The notes under the pieces were generated by a model, which was given only the letters and a program-made list of their open reading frames with translations, was not told the DNA's origin and did not search any database. From Candidatus Stackebrandtia faecavium (GTDB lineage Bacteria > Actinomycetota > Actinomycetes > Mycobacteriales > Micromonosporaceae), in the NCBI GenBank assembly GCA_019112895.1, contig DXIM01000189.1, positions 1 through 64,000 on the forward strand: a stretch of DNA of 64,000 nt. Direction: 5' to 3'. This document shows positions 27,556-36,409 of the stretch, in pieces. Both the position numbers and the translations under genes were made by a program. Position 1 is the first letter of the stretch. Each line of letters opens with the position of its first letter.

Positions 27556-27570
27556 CGGCCGTGACGGTGT

Positions 27571-27590
27571 GTCCCGCCTCGAGGCGGGAC
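27571..27590 (+). other. Perfect 20-nt palindrome after rpsI
   Basis: GTCCCGCC-TCGA-GGCGGGAC, an 8-bp stem with 4-nt loop, 15 nt after the rpsI stop and 21 nt before the main terminator. It lacks a T-run and is probably a mRNA 3'-end stabiliser or first part of a double terminator. Confidence 0.6.
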
Positions 27591-27611
27591 GGCCGGCGCG
27601 ACCTCTGACCA

Positions 27612-27654
27612 AAGCAGGGCTAGGGGGTGATGTACCCCCTAGCCCTGCTTATTT
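27612..27654 (+). terminator. Rho-independent terminator of rplM-rpsI
   Basis: A perfect 16-bp stem (27612-27627 with 27635-27650), 7-nt loop, then ATTT. It separates the ribosomal pair from glmM, whose GTG start lies 22 nt later, so glmM needs read-through or a promoter in the terminator flank. Confidence 0.92.
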
Positions 27655-27675
27655 CACCGGAGCCGGAGGAGCAAC

Positions 27676-29007
27676 GTGGGACGACTGTTTGGTACCGACG
27701 GAGTACGTGGCTTGGCCAACGGCCAGCTCACCCCGGAGCTGGCGTTGTCGTTGTCTCAGGCGGCCGTCCACGTCTTGGCGCCGAATAAGGAAAGCGTCAC
27801 TGTTGTCGTGGGCCGTGACCCCCGCGCGTCCGGAGAAATGCTGGAAGCCGCCGTGTGTGCGGGGCTGACCAGCGTCGGGGCCAATGTGCAGCGGGTCGGT
27901 GTCCTACCGACCCCGGCTGTCGCGTTCCTCACGAGCCATATCGGCGCCGATTTCGGCATCATGTTGTCGGCGAGCCACAACCCGATGCCGGACAACGGGA
28001 TCAAGATTTTCGCTGCGGGCGGTAAGAAATTGCCCGATCGTGTCGAGGACGAGATCGAGCTGGCGCTGGAGATTCCGCATTCTCGTCCGACCGGTGCAAA
28101 GATCGGTCGTGTCGTCGATTACCGCAACGGTGCCAGGCACTACATCGATCATCTTCAGGGCACGATCACGGGAACCCTCTCCGGGCTGCACGTGGTCGTC
28201 GACTGCGCCAACGGCGCGGCTTCCGCCGTCGCACCGCAGACGTATGAACGGGCGGGCGCGCGTGTGACGGCGATCTGCGCGAACCCGGACGGCATCAACA
28301 TCAATGACCGGTGCGGCTCGACCCACCTCGACGTGGTGAAGGACGCCGTGGTCGAACACGGCGCCGACATCGGTATCAGTCACGACGGCGACGCCGACCG
28401 TTGCTTGGCCGTGTGCGCTGACGGCACGGTCGTCGACGGGGACCAGATCATGGCGATCCTCGCAACGGCCATGCACAACACCGGCGATCTGGCCGGGAAC
28501 ACCTTGGTCGCCACTGTGATGAGCAACCTGGGCCTGCACCAGGCGATGGCGACCGCAGGTATCGCACTCACGACTACGGCAGTCGGCGACCGTTACGTTC
28601 TCGAAGCGTTGAACGAGGGTGGGTACAGCCTGGGGGGTGAGCAGAGCGGTCACATCGTGATGCCGCAGTACGCGACCACCGGCGACGGCCTACTCACGGC
28701 ATTGCAGCTGATGGCGGTGATGGCGAAGACGGGGCAGTCGCTCGCGCAGCTCGCGGCGACAATGGTCCACGCACCGCAGGTGTTGATCAACGTCTCCGTG
28801 GCGGATAAAGGCGTCGTGACAAGCGATGCGATTCAGTCGTGCGTCAAGGAGCATGAGGAAGCGCTGGGGGAGTCCGGGCGGATTCTGTTGCGCCCGTCGG
28901 GAACCGAACCGATCGTGCGGGTCATGGTCGAGGCCACGACGGCGCAGCGCGCCGGAGAAGTGGCTGAGGAGATCGCCGCGTTGGTGAAAGCCACAACCTA
29001 CCCATAG
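27676..29007 (+). CDS. glmM: Phosphoglucosamine mutase
   Basis: Converts glucosamine-6-phosphate to glucosamine-1-phosphate for peptidoglycan precursor synthesis; GlmU, encoded at 31096, does the next steps. The 443-residue product has the phosphoserine loop [16 protein letters not shown] (Ser100), metal-binding [12 protein letters not shown], and the sugar-binding GGEQSGHIV and [14 protein letters not shown] motifs. GTG start 27676 ([15 protein letters not shown]) with GGAGGAG upstream. Confidence 0.97.
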   Translation: MGRLFGTDGVRGLANGQLTPELALSLSQAAVHVLAPNKESVTVVVGRDPRASGEMLEAAVCAGLTSVGANVQRVGVLPTPAVAFLTSHIGADFGIMLSASHNPMPDNGIKIFAAGGKKLPDRVEDEIELALEIPHSRPTGAKIGRVVDYRNGARHYIDHLQGTITGTLSGLHVVVDCANGAASAVAPQTYERAGARVTAICANPDGININDRCGSTHLDVVKDAVVEHGADIGISHDGDADRCLAVCADGTVVDGDQIMAILATAMHNTGDLAGNTLVATVMSNLGLHQAMATAGIALTTTAVGDRYVLEALNEGGYSLGGEQSGHIVMPQYATTGDGLLTALQLMAVMAKTGQSLAQLAATMVHAPQVLINVSVADKGVVTSDAIQSCVKEHEEALGESGRILLRPSGTEPIVRVMVEATTAQRAGEVAEEIAALVKATTYP

Positions 29008-29095
29008 CCTCCCGCGACACCCGCGCTCCTCGAGCCACACCACAACGGGGCTGGCCCTTGCACATCGGCATCCGCTGTAGGGGACAATCACCAGC

Positions 29096-29608
29096 GTGGA
29101 ACATCTACCAATTAACCACCGGATGCGGCCGTTTTGGCGGACGCTGGCTTTCTTCACCGGTGTCTTCGTGCTCGTATTCGGAATTATCGGTTTCGTCAAG
29201 TCGACCGCTGCGGGCCTGGAATGGTTCGCGCAAGATGACTTGCCCACTGCCATCTTCATGCAGGCAAACCCCGCTTTCTCGCTGCTGTCGATCGTGGTCG
29301 GCGGAATCATCACGCTCGGTGTGATCATCGGACGCAACGTTGACCGTTGGATCAACCTGGCCGCCTCGGTTGTCTTCCTTCTGGTCGGAATGGGGATGCT
29401 CGCTGTCCTTCGCACCGACCTGAACTATTTCGGTTTCACTATGGCGACCTGTATCACCTCTTTCCTGGTCGGCACCCTGCTGGGTACCGCCGGACTTTAC
29501 GGAAAAGTCGGTTCAGAGGCCGAGGCCGCGGCCGAAGAGGAGTTCCGGCACGCCACGGTTCCCGAGGAGCAGGGCACCGCAATCGGAAAAATCCAAGAAG
29601 AGTCCTGA
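29096..29608 (+). CDS. DUF4383-like four-helix membrane protein
   Basis: A 170-residue membrane protein with four predicted transmembrane segments (from FFTGVFVLVFGIIGFV to MATCITSFLVGTLLG) and a short acidic cytoplasmic tail of about 40 residues. The pattern, an N-terminal helix with a short loop then GGIITLGVIIGRNVDRWINL, resembles actinobacterial DUF4383 proteins, whose function is unknown. GTG start with no strong Shine-Dalgarno. It ends at a long bidirectional terminator shared with the desaturase gene. Confidence 0.75.
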   Translation: MEHLPINHRMRPFWRTLAFFTGVFVLVFGIIGFVKSTAAGLEWFAQDDLPTAIFMQANPAFSLLSIVVGGIITLGVIIGRNVDRWINLAASVVFLLVGMGMLAVLRTDLNYFGFTMATCITSFLVGTLLGTAGLYGKVGSEAEAAAEEEFRHATVPEEQGTAIGKIQEES

Positions 29609-29612
29609 AACG

Positions 29613-29652
29613 AAAAAGGTGTGGCAACCCGTACGGGTTGCCACACCTTTTT
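29613..29652. terminator. Bidirectional terminator between convergent genes
   Basis: An 18-bp perfect stem with a GTAC loop (29613-29630 with 29635-29652). A-run on the 5' side and T-run on the 3' side make it work for both strands, ending the DUF4383 gene and the desaturase gene. Confidence 0.93.
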
Positions 29653-29666
29653 GCGTTGAGAGCCGA

Positions 29667-30665
29667 CTAACGTGCCCTGAGTTTTACGTGGTCGGCGGAC
29701 GTCAATTTCTTTTCGAGGCGCTGCCGCTTCGGCCAGCGCACGTCGTAGACCCAGCCGAACTTCTCGAACAACCAGATCATTCGTGCCGAGGAGTCGATCT
29801 GTCCCCGCATGACGCCGTGTCGCGCGCAGGTCGGGTCGGCGTGGTGCAGGTTGTGCCAGCTTTCGCCCATCGACAGGATCGCTAGCGGCCAGAAGTTCGC
29901 CGCCTTATCACCGTCGCGGGTGTCGAACGGACGTTCACCGAAGACGTGGCACACCGAGTTGATCGCCCAGGTCGTATGCAACAGCAGCCCCATGCGGACC
30001 AGACCGGCCCAGATGAACCCGGTCAGCGCGCCCTGCCACGACCAGGTGACGAGGCCGCCGATGAGCGCGGGCGTACCGAGTGAGATGAGAACGAGCAGGC
30101 CGAAAATCTTTTCGACACGTGCGAGATCCTTATCGGCCAGAAGGTCGGGGGTGAAACGTTCCTGGTTCGACAGGTCGCGGTCGAACAGCCAACCGAAGTG
30201 CGAATGCACGAGCCCTTTCGTGAGTCCCCAGAAGCCGTTGCCGAAACGCCACGGCGAATGCGGGTCGCCTTCGACGTCGGTGAACGCGTGGTGGCGCCGG
30301 TGATCGGCGACCCATTGAATGACGGAGCCTTGAGCTGCGAACGACCCCGCCACTGCCAGCGTGACCCGGAACCATCGTTTCGCTTTGAAACTGCCGTGCG
30401 TCAGGTACCGGTGGTAGCCGATCGTGACGCCGAAACCTGAAATCAGATACAGGACGATGGCCATGCCTGCGTCGAGCCAGGACAAGCCCCATCCCCAGGT
30501 CAGCGGGATGGCGGCGGCTAGCGCGACGAATGGCGCGATAACGATGAACCACACGCCGAAGTAGGTTGCTTTACTTTGTTTGCCCATTGTCAGTGGCTTG
30601 CGTTGGCGTTGACCCGGCGCCGACGGAGCCGAAACCGAAGGCCCAGCAGTGGCTTGTGTGCTCAT
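29667..30665 (-). CDS. Membrane fatty-acid (acyl-CoA) desaturase
   Basis: Diiron integral-membrane desaturase that inserts a cis double bond, usually delta-9, in acyl chains. The 332-residue product has the three histidine boxes: HRYLTH, HRRHH and HNLHH, with four hydrophobic segments. ATG 30665, preceded by GAGGAAG. Order of the boxes and length fit stearoyl-CoA-desaturase-type bacterial enzymes. It lies alone, with its own terminator, so it may be temperature-regulated, which is inference. Confidence 0.93.
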   Translation of the reverse strand: MSTQATAGPSVSAPSAPGQRQRKPLTMGKQSKATYFGVWFIVIAPFVALAAAIPLTWGWGLSWLDAGMAIVLYLISGFGVTIGYHRYLTHGSFKAKRWFRVTLAVAGSFAAQGSVIQWVADHRRHHAFTDVEGDPHSPWRFGNGFWGLTKGLVHSHFGWLFDRDLSNQERFTPDLLADKDLARVEKIFGLLVLISLGTPALIGGLVTWSWQGALTGFIWAGLVRMGLLLHTTWAINSVCHVFGERPFDTRDGDKAANFWPLAILSMGESWHNLHHADPTCARHGVMRGQIDSSARMIWLFEKFGWVYDVRWPKRQRLEKKLTSADHVKLRAR

Positions 30666-30916
30666 CGCTTCCTCGAATCGAAATGGTTTTCGCAGTTGAC
30701 TGCGCTGTATGACGGGGTTGACCTCAACGTATCCAGCGCGGTGAAGGAAGTAAGTAGGGAAATCCCCCGTTTTTGCGGTATTTGCTTGACTCGCCCGGGT
30801 TCGCGACCCCGGGGCGCGTCCGCGCCGCGCCCGGTGAGGGGGCCGTGCGGTCCGTGTCCGCGAAGGGGTAACCTATGCGGGACTGTGGCCCGGGTGTTGC
30901 GACATCACGGGGCCAT

Positions 30917-30987
30917 TCCCGGGTCGTCTAATGGCAAGACTGTGGCTTTTGGTGCCATCTATGGGGGTTCGAATCCTCCCCCGGGAG
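30917..30987 (+). tRNA. tRNA-Gln (anticodon TTG)
   Basis: 71 nt fold as a cloverleaf. The acceptor stem TCCCGGG pairs with CCCGGGA, the D-stem is GTC/GAC, and the anticodon stem holds loop TTTTGGT with anticodon TTG. The T-arm is GGGGG-TTCGAAT-CCTCC with one G-T pair. Discriminator base G follows. The genome does not encode the full CCA (next bases CCG). A UUG anticodon reads CAA and by wobble CAG, giving Gln. It lies 109 nt before glmU, as in several actinobacteria. Confidence 0.95.
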
Positions 30988-31095
30988 CCGATTCGATCTG
31001 CGAGCTGTCGGTGCCGCGTGCACTACTCCCACGTGATGTGTTCTTGTCTTAAACATGACCGCCGTCCATCGCACGTGCCATGAAGGAGTCGTCCA

Positions 31096-32517
31096 GTGAG
31101 CGAAGCGCGCACCGTTATTGTCTTGGCCGCGGGCAAGGGAACCCGCATGAAATCTTCGCTACCGAAGGTGCTCATGCCCATGCTCGGACGCACGCTGCTG
31201 GGACATGTCTTGGAGGCGGCGCATCCGCTGCAGGCGGATCAGACGATGGTCGTCATCGGCCACGAGGCCGAGAAGATGAAGCAGCACTTGGCTCAGGTTG
31301 CGCCGTATGCGCAAACGGCGACGCAGGAGCAGCAGCTGGGAACGGGTCACGCGGTCCGAGTCGCCATGGACTCCGCACCTGAGGCTTCCGGGACGGTCGT
31401 GGTCTTGTACGGCGACACGCCGCTGCTGCGGGCCGAAACGTTGTCGGCATTCATGTCGGCCCATGAATCCTCAGGAAACACCGCCACTGTGTTGTCCGCA
31501 GTCGTGGACGACCCGACCGGTCTGGGCCGTATTTTGCGTGACAGCGAAGGTGCCGTGACCGGGATCGTGGAGCACCGCGACGCCAGTGCCGACGAACTGG
31601 CGATCAACGAGATCAATTCGGGAATGTATGCGTTCGACGCCGCGTCTTTGCGTCAAACGTTGGGCATGTTGAAGGGCAACAACGATCAGGGGGAGGAGTA
31701 CCTCACCGACGTGCTGGGCTTGCTGCATCAAGCAGGCAAACGCATCGGTACCTTCCACGCTCCTGAGGTCGAAGACACCTACGGCTGTAATGACCGTGCG
31801 CAGATGGCCGACCTTCAGGCGATCATGCAGGGCCGCATCAACACCGAGGTCATGCGTTCCGGTGTGACGCTGGACGACCCGTCGTCGACCTGGATCGACG
31901 TGACGGTAAGGGTCGAACCGGACGTCACGATCCGTCCGGGGGTGCAGCTTCGCGGCGACACTGTGATCGGTGCGCACAGCGAGATAGGGCCCGATTCGAC
32001 GTTGATCGACACGTCGGTCGGGGCGGAGGCTTCCGTGACGCGGGCGCATTGCGTGTCGGCCCGCATCGACGACGAATGCCAGGTCGGCCCGTTCGCGTAT
32101 CTGCGGCCCGGCACCGTGTTGGCTCAGCGCGCCAAGGCAGGCACCTATGTCGAGCTGAAGAATTCGTTGGTGGAGGCAGGAGCTAAAGTGCCGCACCTGT
32201 CGTATGTGGGTGACACGGATATCGGTCCCGACGCGAACGTCGGCGCGGGCACGATTGTGGCTAATTACGACGGGGTCGACAAGCATCGCACCAAGATTGG
32301 TGAGGCCGTGTTCGTCGGTTCGAACTCCGTACTGATCGCGCCGGTGTCCATCGCCGACGGTTCGTACGTGGCCGCCGGCAGCGCGATCGCATCCGATGTC
32401 GAGGCCGGCGAGTTGGCGGTCGCGCGTGGACGGCAGCACAACGCGTCCGGTTGGGTGAGTAAGCGACGCAGCGGCACGAAGACTGACCGAGCCGCGCGAA
32501 ACGCGGCCAAGGACTGA
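31096..32517 (+). CDS. glmU: Bifunctional GlmU (GlcNAc-1-P uridyltransferase / GlcN-1-P acetyltransferase)
   Basis: Makes UDP-GlcNAc from glucosamine-1-phosphate. The N-terminal uridyltransferase (about residues 1-230) has LAAGKGTRMKSSLPKVL and YGDTPLL; the C-terminal left-handed beta-helix acetyltransferase has hexapeptide repeats, KAGTYVELKNS and NVGAGTIVANYDGVDKHRT. 473 residues, normal. GTG 31096 has AGGAG about 9 nt upstream (31083). The order glmU-prs-rplY-pth is standard in actinobacteria. Confidence 0.97.
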   Translation: MSEARTVIVLAAGKGTRMKSSLPKVLMPMLGRTLLGHVLEAAHPLQADQTMVVIGHEAEKMKQHLAQVAPYAQTATQEQQLGTGHAVRVAMDSAPEASGTVVVLYGDTPLLRAETLSAFMSAHESSGNTATVLSAVVDDPTGLGRILRDSEGAVTGIVEHRDASADELAINEINSGMYAFDAASLRQTLGMLKGNNDQGEEYLTDVLGLLHQAGKRIGTFHAPEVEDTYGCNDRAQMADLQAIMQGRINTEVMRSGVTLDDPSSTWIDVTVRVEPDVTIRPGVQLRGDTVIGAHSEIGPDSTLIDTSVGAEASVTRAHCVSARIDDECQVGPFAYLRPGTVLAQRAKAGTYVELKNSLVEAGAKVPHLSYVGDTDIGPDANVGAGTIVANYDGVDKHRTKIGEAVFVGSNSVLIAPVSIADGSYVAAGSAIASDVEAGELAVARGRQHNASGWVSKRRSGTKTDRAARNAAKD

Positions 32518-32616
32518 TTCGCGCATCCCGCCTTTGAGCGGGGGTCCCGCCTGCATTCGTTGCGCGGCGTTGGTGAGACTGGACGTGTTGACCACGCGAG
32601 TCTTAGGGGGAAAGCG

Positions 32617-33594
32617 ATGGGCAGTCTGTCAACGCAGAATTCGAAGAACCTGATGCTGTTTTCCGGTCGTGCCTACCCGGAATTGGCCGACGAGATCGGC
32701 AAACACCTGGGGGTGGCACCGACCGCGGCGGACGCTTTCGAGTTCGCCAACGGCGAATTGTTCGTCCGGTATAAGGAATCGGTCCGAGGCTGTGACGCTT
32801 TCGTTGTCCAGTCGATGACGGAGCCGATCAACCGCTGGATGATGGAAACGCTGATCATGATCGATGCTTTGAAGCGCGGGTCGGCGAAGCGGGTCACGGT
32901 CGTGCTTCCGTTCTATCCGTATTCGCGTCAGGACAAGAAGCATCAGGGGCGTGAACCGATTTCGGCGCGGTTGATGGCGGACCTTCTGCGTACTGCCGGG
33001 GCAAACCGCGTCTTGACGGTCGATCTGCATACCGCGCAGATCCAGGGTTTCTTCGACGGCCCCGTGGACCATCTTTTTGCGATGGAGACGCTGGCGTCCT
33101 ATATCGACCAGCGTTACGGCGGTCGTCCGTTGGCGATCGTCGCCCCGGATTCCGGGAGGGTGCGGGTCGCGGAACGCTGGACGGACCGCATGGGCGGCTG
33201 CCCGTTGGCGTTCATTCACAAGTCCCGGGATCCTCAGCGCCCCAACGAGGTCGTGGCGAATCGGGTTGTCGGCGATGTCGCTGGGCGCGTATGTCTCGTC
33301 GTCGATGACATGATCGACACGGGCGGCACGGTCTGCAGTGCAGCGCAGATGTTGATGGAGGCGGATGCTGCCGATGTCGTTGTGGCAGCGACTCACCCGA
33401 TTTTTTCGGATCCTGCGACGCAACGCCTTGAGGAGGCGCCGTGCAGCGAGGTCATCGTGACGAACACGTTGCCGTTCGATCCCGACACCTTGGAGAAACT
33501 GACGGTGTTGTCGATCGCCCCGCTGATCGCGAAAGCCATTTACGAGGTCTTCAACGACGGTTCCGTCACGACCCTGTTCGGCGGATTGTCGTAG
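32617..33594 (+). CDS. prs: Ribose-phosphate pyrophosphokinase (PRPP synthetase)
   Basis: Makes PRPP from ribose-5-phosphate and ATP for nucleotide, His and Trp synthesis. ATG 32617 (MGSLSTQNSKNLMLFSGR) gives 325 residues and has TAGGGGG upstream. Contains the flexible-loop/ATP motif FPYSRQDKKHQGREPISA, DLHTAQIQGFF, and the PRPP loop VVDDMIDTGGTV. Follows glmU as usual. Confidence 0.97.
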   Translation: MGSLSTQNSKNLMLFSGRAYPELADEIGKHLGVAPTAADAFEFANGELFVRYKESVRGCDAFVVQSMTEPINRWMMETLIMIDALKRGSAKRVTVVLPFYPYSRQDKKHQGREPISARLMADLLRTAGANRVLTVDLHTAQIQGFFDGPVDHLFAMETLASYIDQRYGGRPLAIVAPDSGRVRVAERWTDRMGGCPLAFIHKSRDPQRPNEVVANRVVGDVAGRVCLVVDDMIDTGGTVCSAAQMLMEADAADVVVAATHPIFSDPATQRLEEAPCSEVIVTNTLPFDPDTLEKLTVLSIAPLIAKAIYEVFNDGSVTTLFGGLS

Positions 33595-33832
33595 CGTTGG
33601 CGAACGTACCTGCTGAGTAACCGGCCGCGCTGCCGTGCGTTACACGTGTAGAGGTGCCGAACCTGGGCGAGGTCGCCCAGTCTCGACGGTGTACGCTACT
33701 TCGGTTGCCACGGCGAGGGCGCAAGATATGGTGCGCCGTTATCGACGCAGGTTCTGGGTTGTCGGCCTTCCGGCGCCGCGCGAACGTGTCGAGCGCCAGT
33801 CATCTTTTACACAAAGTTATTGGAGCATTTCC
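33595..33832 (+). other. Intergenic region between prs and rplY
   Basis: About 240 nt without a supported gene. A possible -10 is TACGCT near 33690. The rplY Shine-Dalgarno TTGGAG is near 33820. No stable hairpin terminator is seen after prs, so read-through plus an extra promoter is likely. Confidence 0.4.
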
Positions 33833-34438
33833 GTGTCCGAGGTACGTATCAGCGCCGAGCCCCGTACTGAGTTCGGCAAGGGTGGCGCGCGCCGTACGCG
33901 CCGGGCGGGGAAGATCCCTGCCGTTCTTTACGGTCATGGTGAAAAGCCGAAGCATGTGACACTTCCGACGCTGGAATTTTCCGCGCTCATCCGCCGCGGC
34001 GGTATGAACCAGTTGATCACTATCGAAATCTCCGACGGCACCCGCGAGCTGGCGCTGCCGAAGGCGCTGCAGCGTGACGCGATCAAGGACACGATCGACC
34101 ATGTTGACTTGCTGCTTGTGCGCCGCGGCGAGAAGGTCACCGTTGACGTGTACGTCGAGGTGACAGGCGAACCCGAGAAGGGTGGTCTGCTCGTCAACGA
34201 GCACGACTCCGTCACGGTCGAGGCGGACGCGACCGCGATGCCGGAAAGCTTCGAGCTGTCGGTTGAGGGCCTCGCCATCGGCGACAACTTGACGGCCGCC
34301 GCGCTTCAAATGCCGAAGGGCGTCGAGTTGCTCTCCGACCCCGAGACCGTCCTGGTCACTCACTCGCAGCCACGCGGCGAAGCCTCTGACGAGGACGAGG
34401 AAGCCGAGGGCGAGGAAGCAGCCGAGAGCGGCGAATAG
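33833..34438 (+). CDS. rplY: 50S ribosomal protein L25 / Ctc-type
   Basis: L25 (bL25) binds 5S rRNA; the long form with a C-terminal TL5/Ctc domain is stress-linked in Bacillus. The 201-residue product from GTG 33833 begins MSEVRISAEPRTEFGKGGAR, carries RRAGKIPAVLYGHG and the second domain (VEVTGEPEKGGLLVNEHDSV). An acidic C-terminal tail ends the protein. A longer in-frame start is rejected because TTGGAG and the family start fit 33833. pth follows after 9 nt. Confidence 0.96.
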   Translation: MSEVRISAEPRTEFGKGGARRTRRAGKIPAVLYGHGEKPKHVTLPTLEFSALIRRGGMNQLITIEISDGTRELALPKALQRDAIKDTIDHVDLLLVRRGEKVTVDVYVEVTGEPEKGGLLVNEHDSVTVEADATAMPESFELSVEGLAIGDNLTAAALQMPKGVELLSDPETVLVTHSQPRGEASDEDEEAEGEEAAESGE

Positions 34439-34447
34439 CTTATCGCC

Positions 34448-35068
34448 ATGTCGGATTCGCCTTTTTTGATCGTGGGGCTCGGGAACCCCGGGGCCAAGTA
34501 TGCGCAGAACCGACACAACGTTGGATTTATGGTCGCCGACCTGCTCACTTCGCAGGTCGGCGCCGCCGTTGGCGGGGACCCGTCGAAAGCCTGGAAACGG
34601 AACTCGCGGGTCCGCGCGCACGTATGTCAGGGCCGCATCCCGCCCACAGGTGTTTCGTCTTCGACGGTACTGCTGGCGAAACCGATGACGTACATGAACC
34701 TTTCGGGCCAGGTCGCGGGACCGTTGGCCGTCTACTACAAGATCCCGAACGAGCGCGTGATCGCGATTCATGACGAACTCGATCTGCCGTACGGGGTTGT
34801 CCGTTTGAAGTCCGGTGGCGGTGAGGGCGGACATAACGGGTTGAAGTCGTTGACGCAGGCGCTCGGCGGCCGTGACTATGTGCGGGTGCGGGTCGGGATC
34901 GGCCGTCCTCCGGGCCGCATGGATGCCGCCAGTTATGTGTTGCGAGATTTTTCGCGGGACGAACATGCACAGCTGCCGCTGGTGGTGGATTTGGCCGCTG
35001 ATGCCGCGGTCGAGGTCGTCACGTCGGGTCTGAGTCACGCCCAGAATAAGTTCCACGCATTGTCGTGA
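34448..35068 (+). CDS. pth: Peptidyl-tRNA hydrolase
   Basis: Frees tRNA from peptidyl-tRNA dropped by ribosomes. The 206-residue product has LIVGLGNPGAKYAQNRHNVGF with the catalytic His, LLAKPMTYMNLSG, and DELDLPYGVVRLKSGGGEGGHNG. There is a modest insertion around residues 40-65 compared with E. coli Pth. Coupled by position to rplY. Confidence 0.97.
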   Translation: MSDSPFLIVGLGNPGAKYAQNRHNVGFMVADLLTSQVGAAVGGDPSKAWKRNSRVRAHVCQGRIPPTGVSSSTVLLAKPMTYMNLSGQVAGPLAVYYKIPNERVIAIHDELDLPYGVVRLKSGGGEGGHNGLKSLTQALGGRDYVRVRVGIGRPPGRMDAASYVLRDFSRDEHAQLPLVVDLAADAAVEVVTSGLSHAQNKFHALS

Positions 35069-35150
35069 ATCTTGCAGTACGGGGTGTTTTTCTCGCGTTG
35101 TGGGACATGGGGATCAACGTTTCGACCCCCGCTCGGTTACATTCAAAACT

Positions 35151-35924
35151 ATGTCGTATTCGCTCGCCGCGGACGCCGCTTTGGCACGGCATCTGTGTGC
35201 CGACGCCGGCCGCGAGCTTTTGATGCTGCGGGACAAATTGGGGTTCGGCGATGCCGATGCGTTGCGGCGTGAAGGCGACGCGCGTGCCCATGAGCTTTTG
35301 ATGACGGGCCTCGCCGAGTCCCGACCGGGTGACTCCGTCATGAGCGAGGAAGGCGAGGGGGAGCAGGGACGCGTCGGCGTATCCCGACTGAACGCCGACC
35401 GAGTGTGGATTGTGGACCCGCTCGATGGTACGAAGGAATACGGACTGGCCGGCCGCGAGGACTGGGCCGTTCATGTCGCATTGTGGTCGAACGGCGATCT
35501 GCGCGTTGGCGCGGTCGCGTTGCCGGCGCATAATCGGGTTCTGAGCAGTGACGATCCGCCGGTCATGTCGTGGCCGAAGCGCCGGCTGCAGATTGCGGTG
35601 AGTAGAACGCGGCAGCCCGCGATTATGGCCGACGTGGCGAGGACTCTTGACGCGGATCTGGTTCCTATGGGTTCGGCGGGAGCGAAGGTGTCAGCCGTTG
35701 CCCTGGGGGATGTGGACGCGTATGTGCACACCGGTGGCCAATACGAATGGGATTCGGCTGCACCGGTAGCGGTTGCGCGGGCCGCAGGGCTGCACACTTC
35801 GCGCATAGATGGTTCGGAATTGACGTACAACAACACGGACCCGAAACTGCCCGATGTGGTTGTGTGTCGGCCGGACCTCGCCGGGGAATTGTTGGCGGCT
35901 ATCACCCAAGCGCGGGCCGCATAA
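35151..35924 (+). CDS. cysQ: CysQ-like 3'(2'),5'-bisphosphate nucleotidase (inositol-phosphatase superfamily)
   Basis: Hydrolyses 3'-phosphoadenosine 5'-phosphate to AMP in sulfate assimilation, by family. The 257-residue product has the Li-sensitive phosphatase motifs: EEGEGEQGR (metal Glu), the WIVDPLDGTKEY loop (DPLDGT), and WDSAAPVAVARAAG near the end. ATG 35151 follows TACATT (35138-35143) by 7 nt, which fits a leaderless mRNA. The exact substrate could be another bisphosphate or an inositol phosphate. Confidence 0.88.
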   Translation: MSYSLAADAALARHLCADAGRELLMLRDKLGFGDADALRREGDARAHELLMTGLAESRPGDSVMSEEGEGEQGRVGVSRLNADRVWIVDPLDGTKEYGLAGREDWAVHVALWSNGDLRVGAVALPAHNRVLSSDDPPVMSWPKRRLQIAVSRTRQPAIMADVARTLDADLVPMGSAGAKVSAVALGDVDAYVHTGGQYEWDSAAPVAVARAAGLHTSRIDGSELTYNNTDPKLPDVVVCRPDLAGELLAAITQARAA

Positions 35925-36114
35925 TATGTAGAGCACCTGGCCGTTCGGCGGATAAGTGTTAGGAATGTTTGCGTTCCCGCGTTCTCGTTCGGTTGTGTTC
36001 CGTTGGCCGTTAGGGCTGAAAATCCTGGCCACGTTCGGTGTGGAAACTGTGGCGCGGTGAGTGCGAAGTGGCTCAAGACGTGTATTGATGCAGCGTGTTG
36101 CCGTAGTCTCGGCG
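35925..36114. other. Intergenic region after cysQ
   Basis: 190 nt downstream of cysQ without a supported gene or clear terminator. It may carry the promoter for the structured RNA that follows; no -35/-10 pair with proper spacing stands out (TAGTCT at 36104-36109 is the best -10). Confidence 0.35.
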
Positions 36115-36330
36115 CTCAGGTCCACTGAGGATGGTGTGTTCATCGCCTCAGCTTGCTGGTCAGAGGCGATTGGTCCCCGTTTTTGTCGAGTATCGTCGGG
36201 GTTGGCGATCGGTGGTTATGTCGGTCGGTAGGGATGGATCATCTGGGGCAAATGAGCATCCCCGGGACGGTTAAACCGTCCGTGGCTCGGTGGACACGTG
36301 TGTGAGGGCGCGTGTCCACCGATTTTTTTT
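36115..36330 (+). ncRNA. Candidate small RNA with intrinsic terminator
   Basis: A run of hairpins on the plus strand: CTCAG/CTGAG (36115-36129), ATCGCCTC/GAGGCGAT (36142-36170), CCCCG/CGGGG (36175-36201), GGGATG/CATCCC with an inner TCAT/ATGA (36231-36262), GGACGGT/ACCGTCC (36265-36281). They end with the 11-bp terminator at 36288-36330. ATCGCC (36142-36147) can also pair with GGCGAT (36204-36209), so two conformations are possible. The RNA would stop before the SPFH gene's own promoter region, so it looks like a separate unit. It matches no RNA class I recognise. Confidence 0.45.
36288..36330 (+). terminator. Strong Rho-independent terminator
   Basis: CGGTGGACACG (36288-36298) pairs with CGTGTCCACCG (36311-36321), 11 bp, then A and eight T. 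It is one of the best terminators in the window, yet no protein gene ends before it within 350 nt. Confidence 0.93.
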
Positions 36331-36365
36331 ATTTCCAGTCCTATCGAGGATGTCGTTGTGGCGGA

Positions 36366-36396
36366 CTGATACCTTGGTGATATCACTTCAATATCC
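36366..36396 (+). promoter_or_regulatory. Candidate RHH operator before the SPFH gene
   Basis: Half-sites TGATA at 36367 and 36378 are 11 bp apart, and TATC at 36381 and 36392 are 11 bp apart; TGATATCA (36378-36385) is a palindrome. Regular one-turn spacing is typical of ribbon-helix-helix (RHH) operators. An RHH protein is the second gene of this unit. The site ends 4 nt before the SPFH Shine-Dalgarno GGAGG (36400-36404). Confidence 0.5.
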
Positions 36397-36409
36397 CTCG
36401 GAGGATCTC

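Noticed and set aside
36115..36330. Known riboswitch class (c-di-AMP, SAM-IV, glycine, cobalamin) or 4.5S/6S/tmRNA/RNase P
   Set aside because: None of the conserved core strings of these classes is seen; kept as an unassigned RNA.
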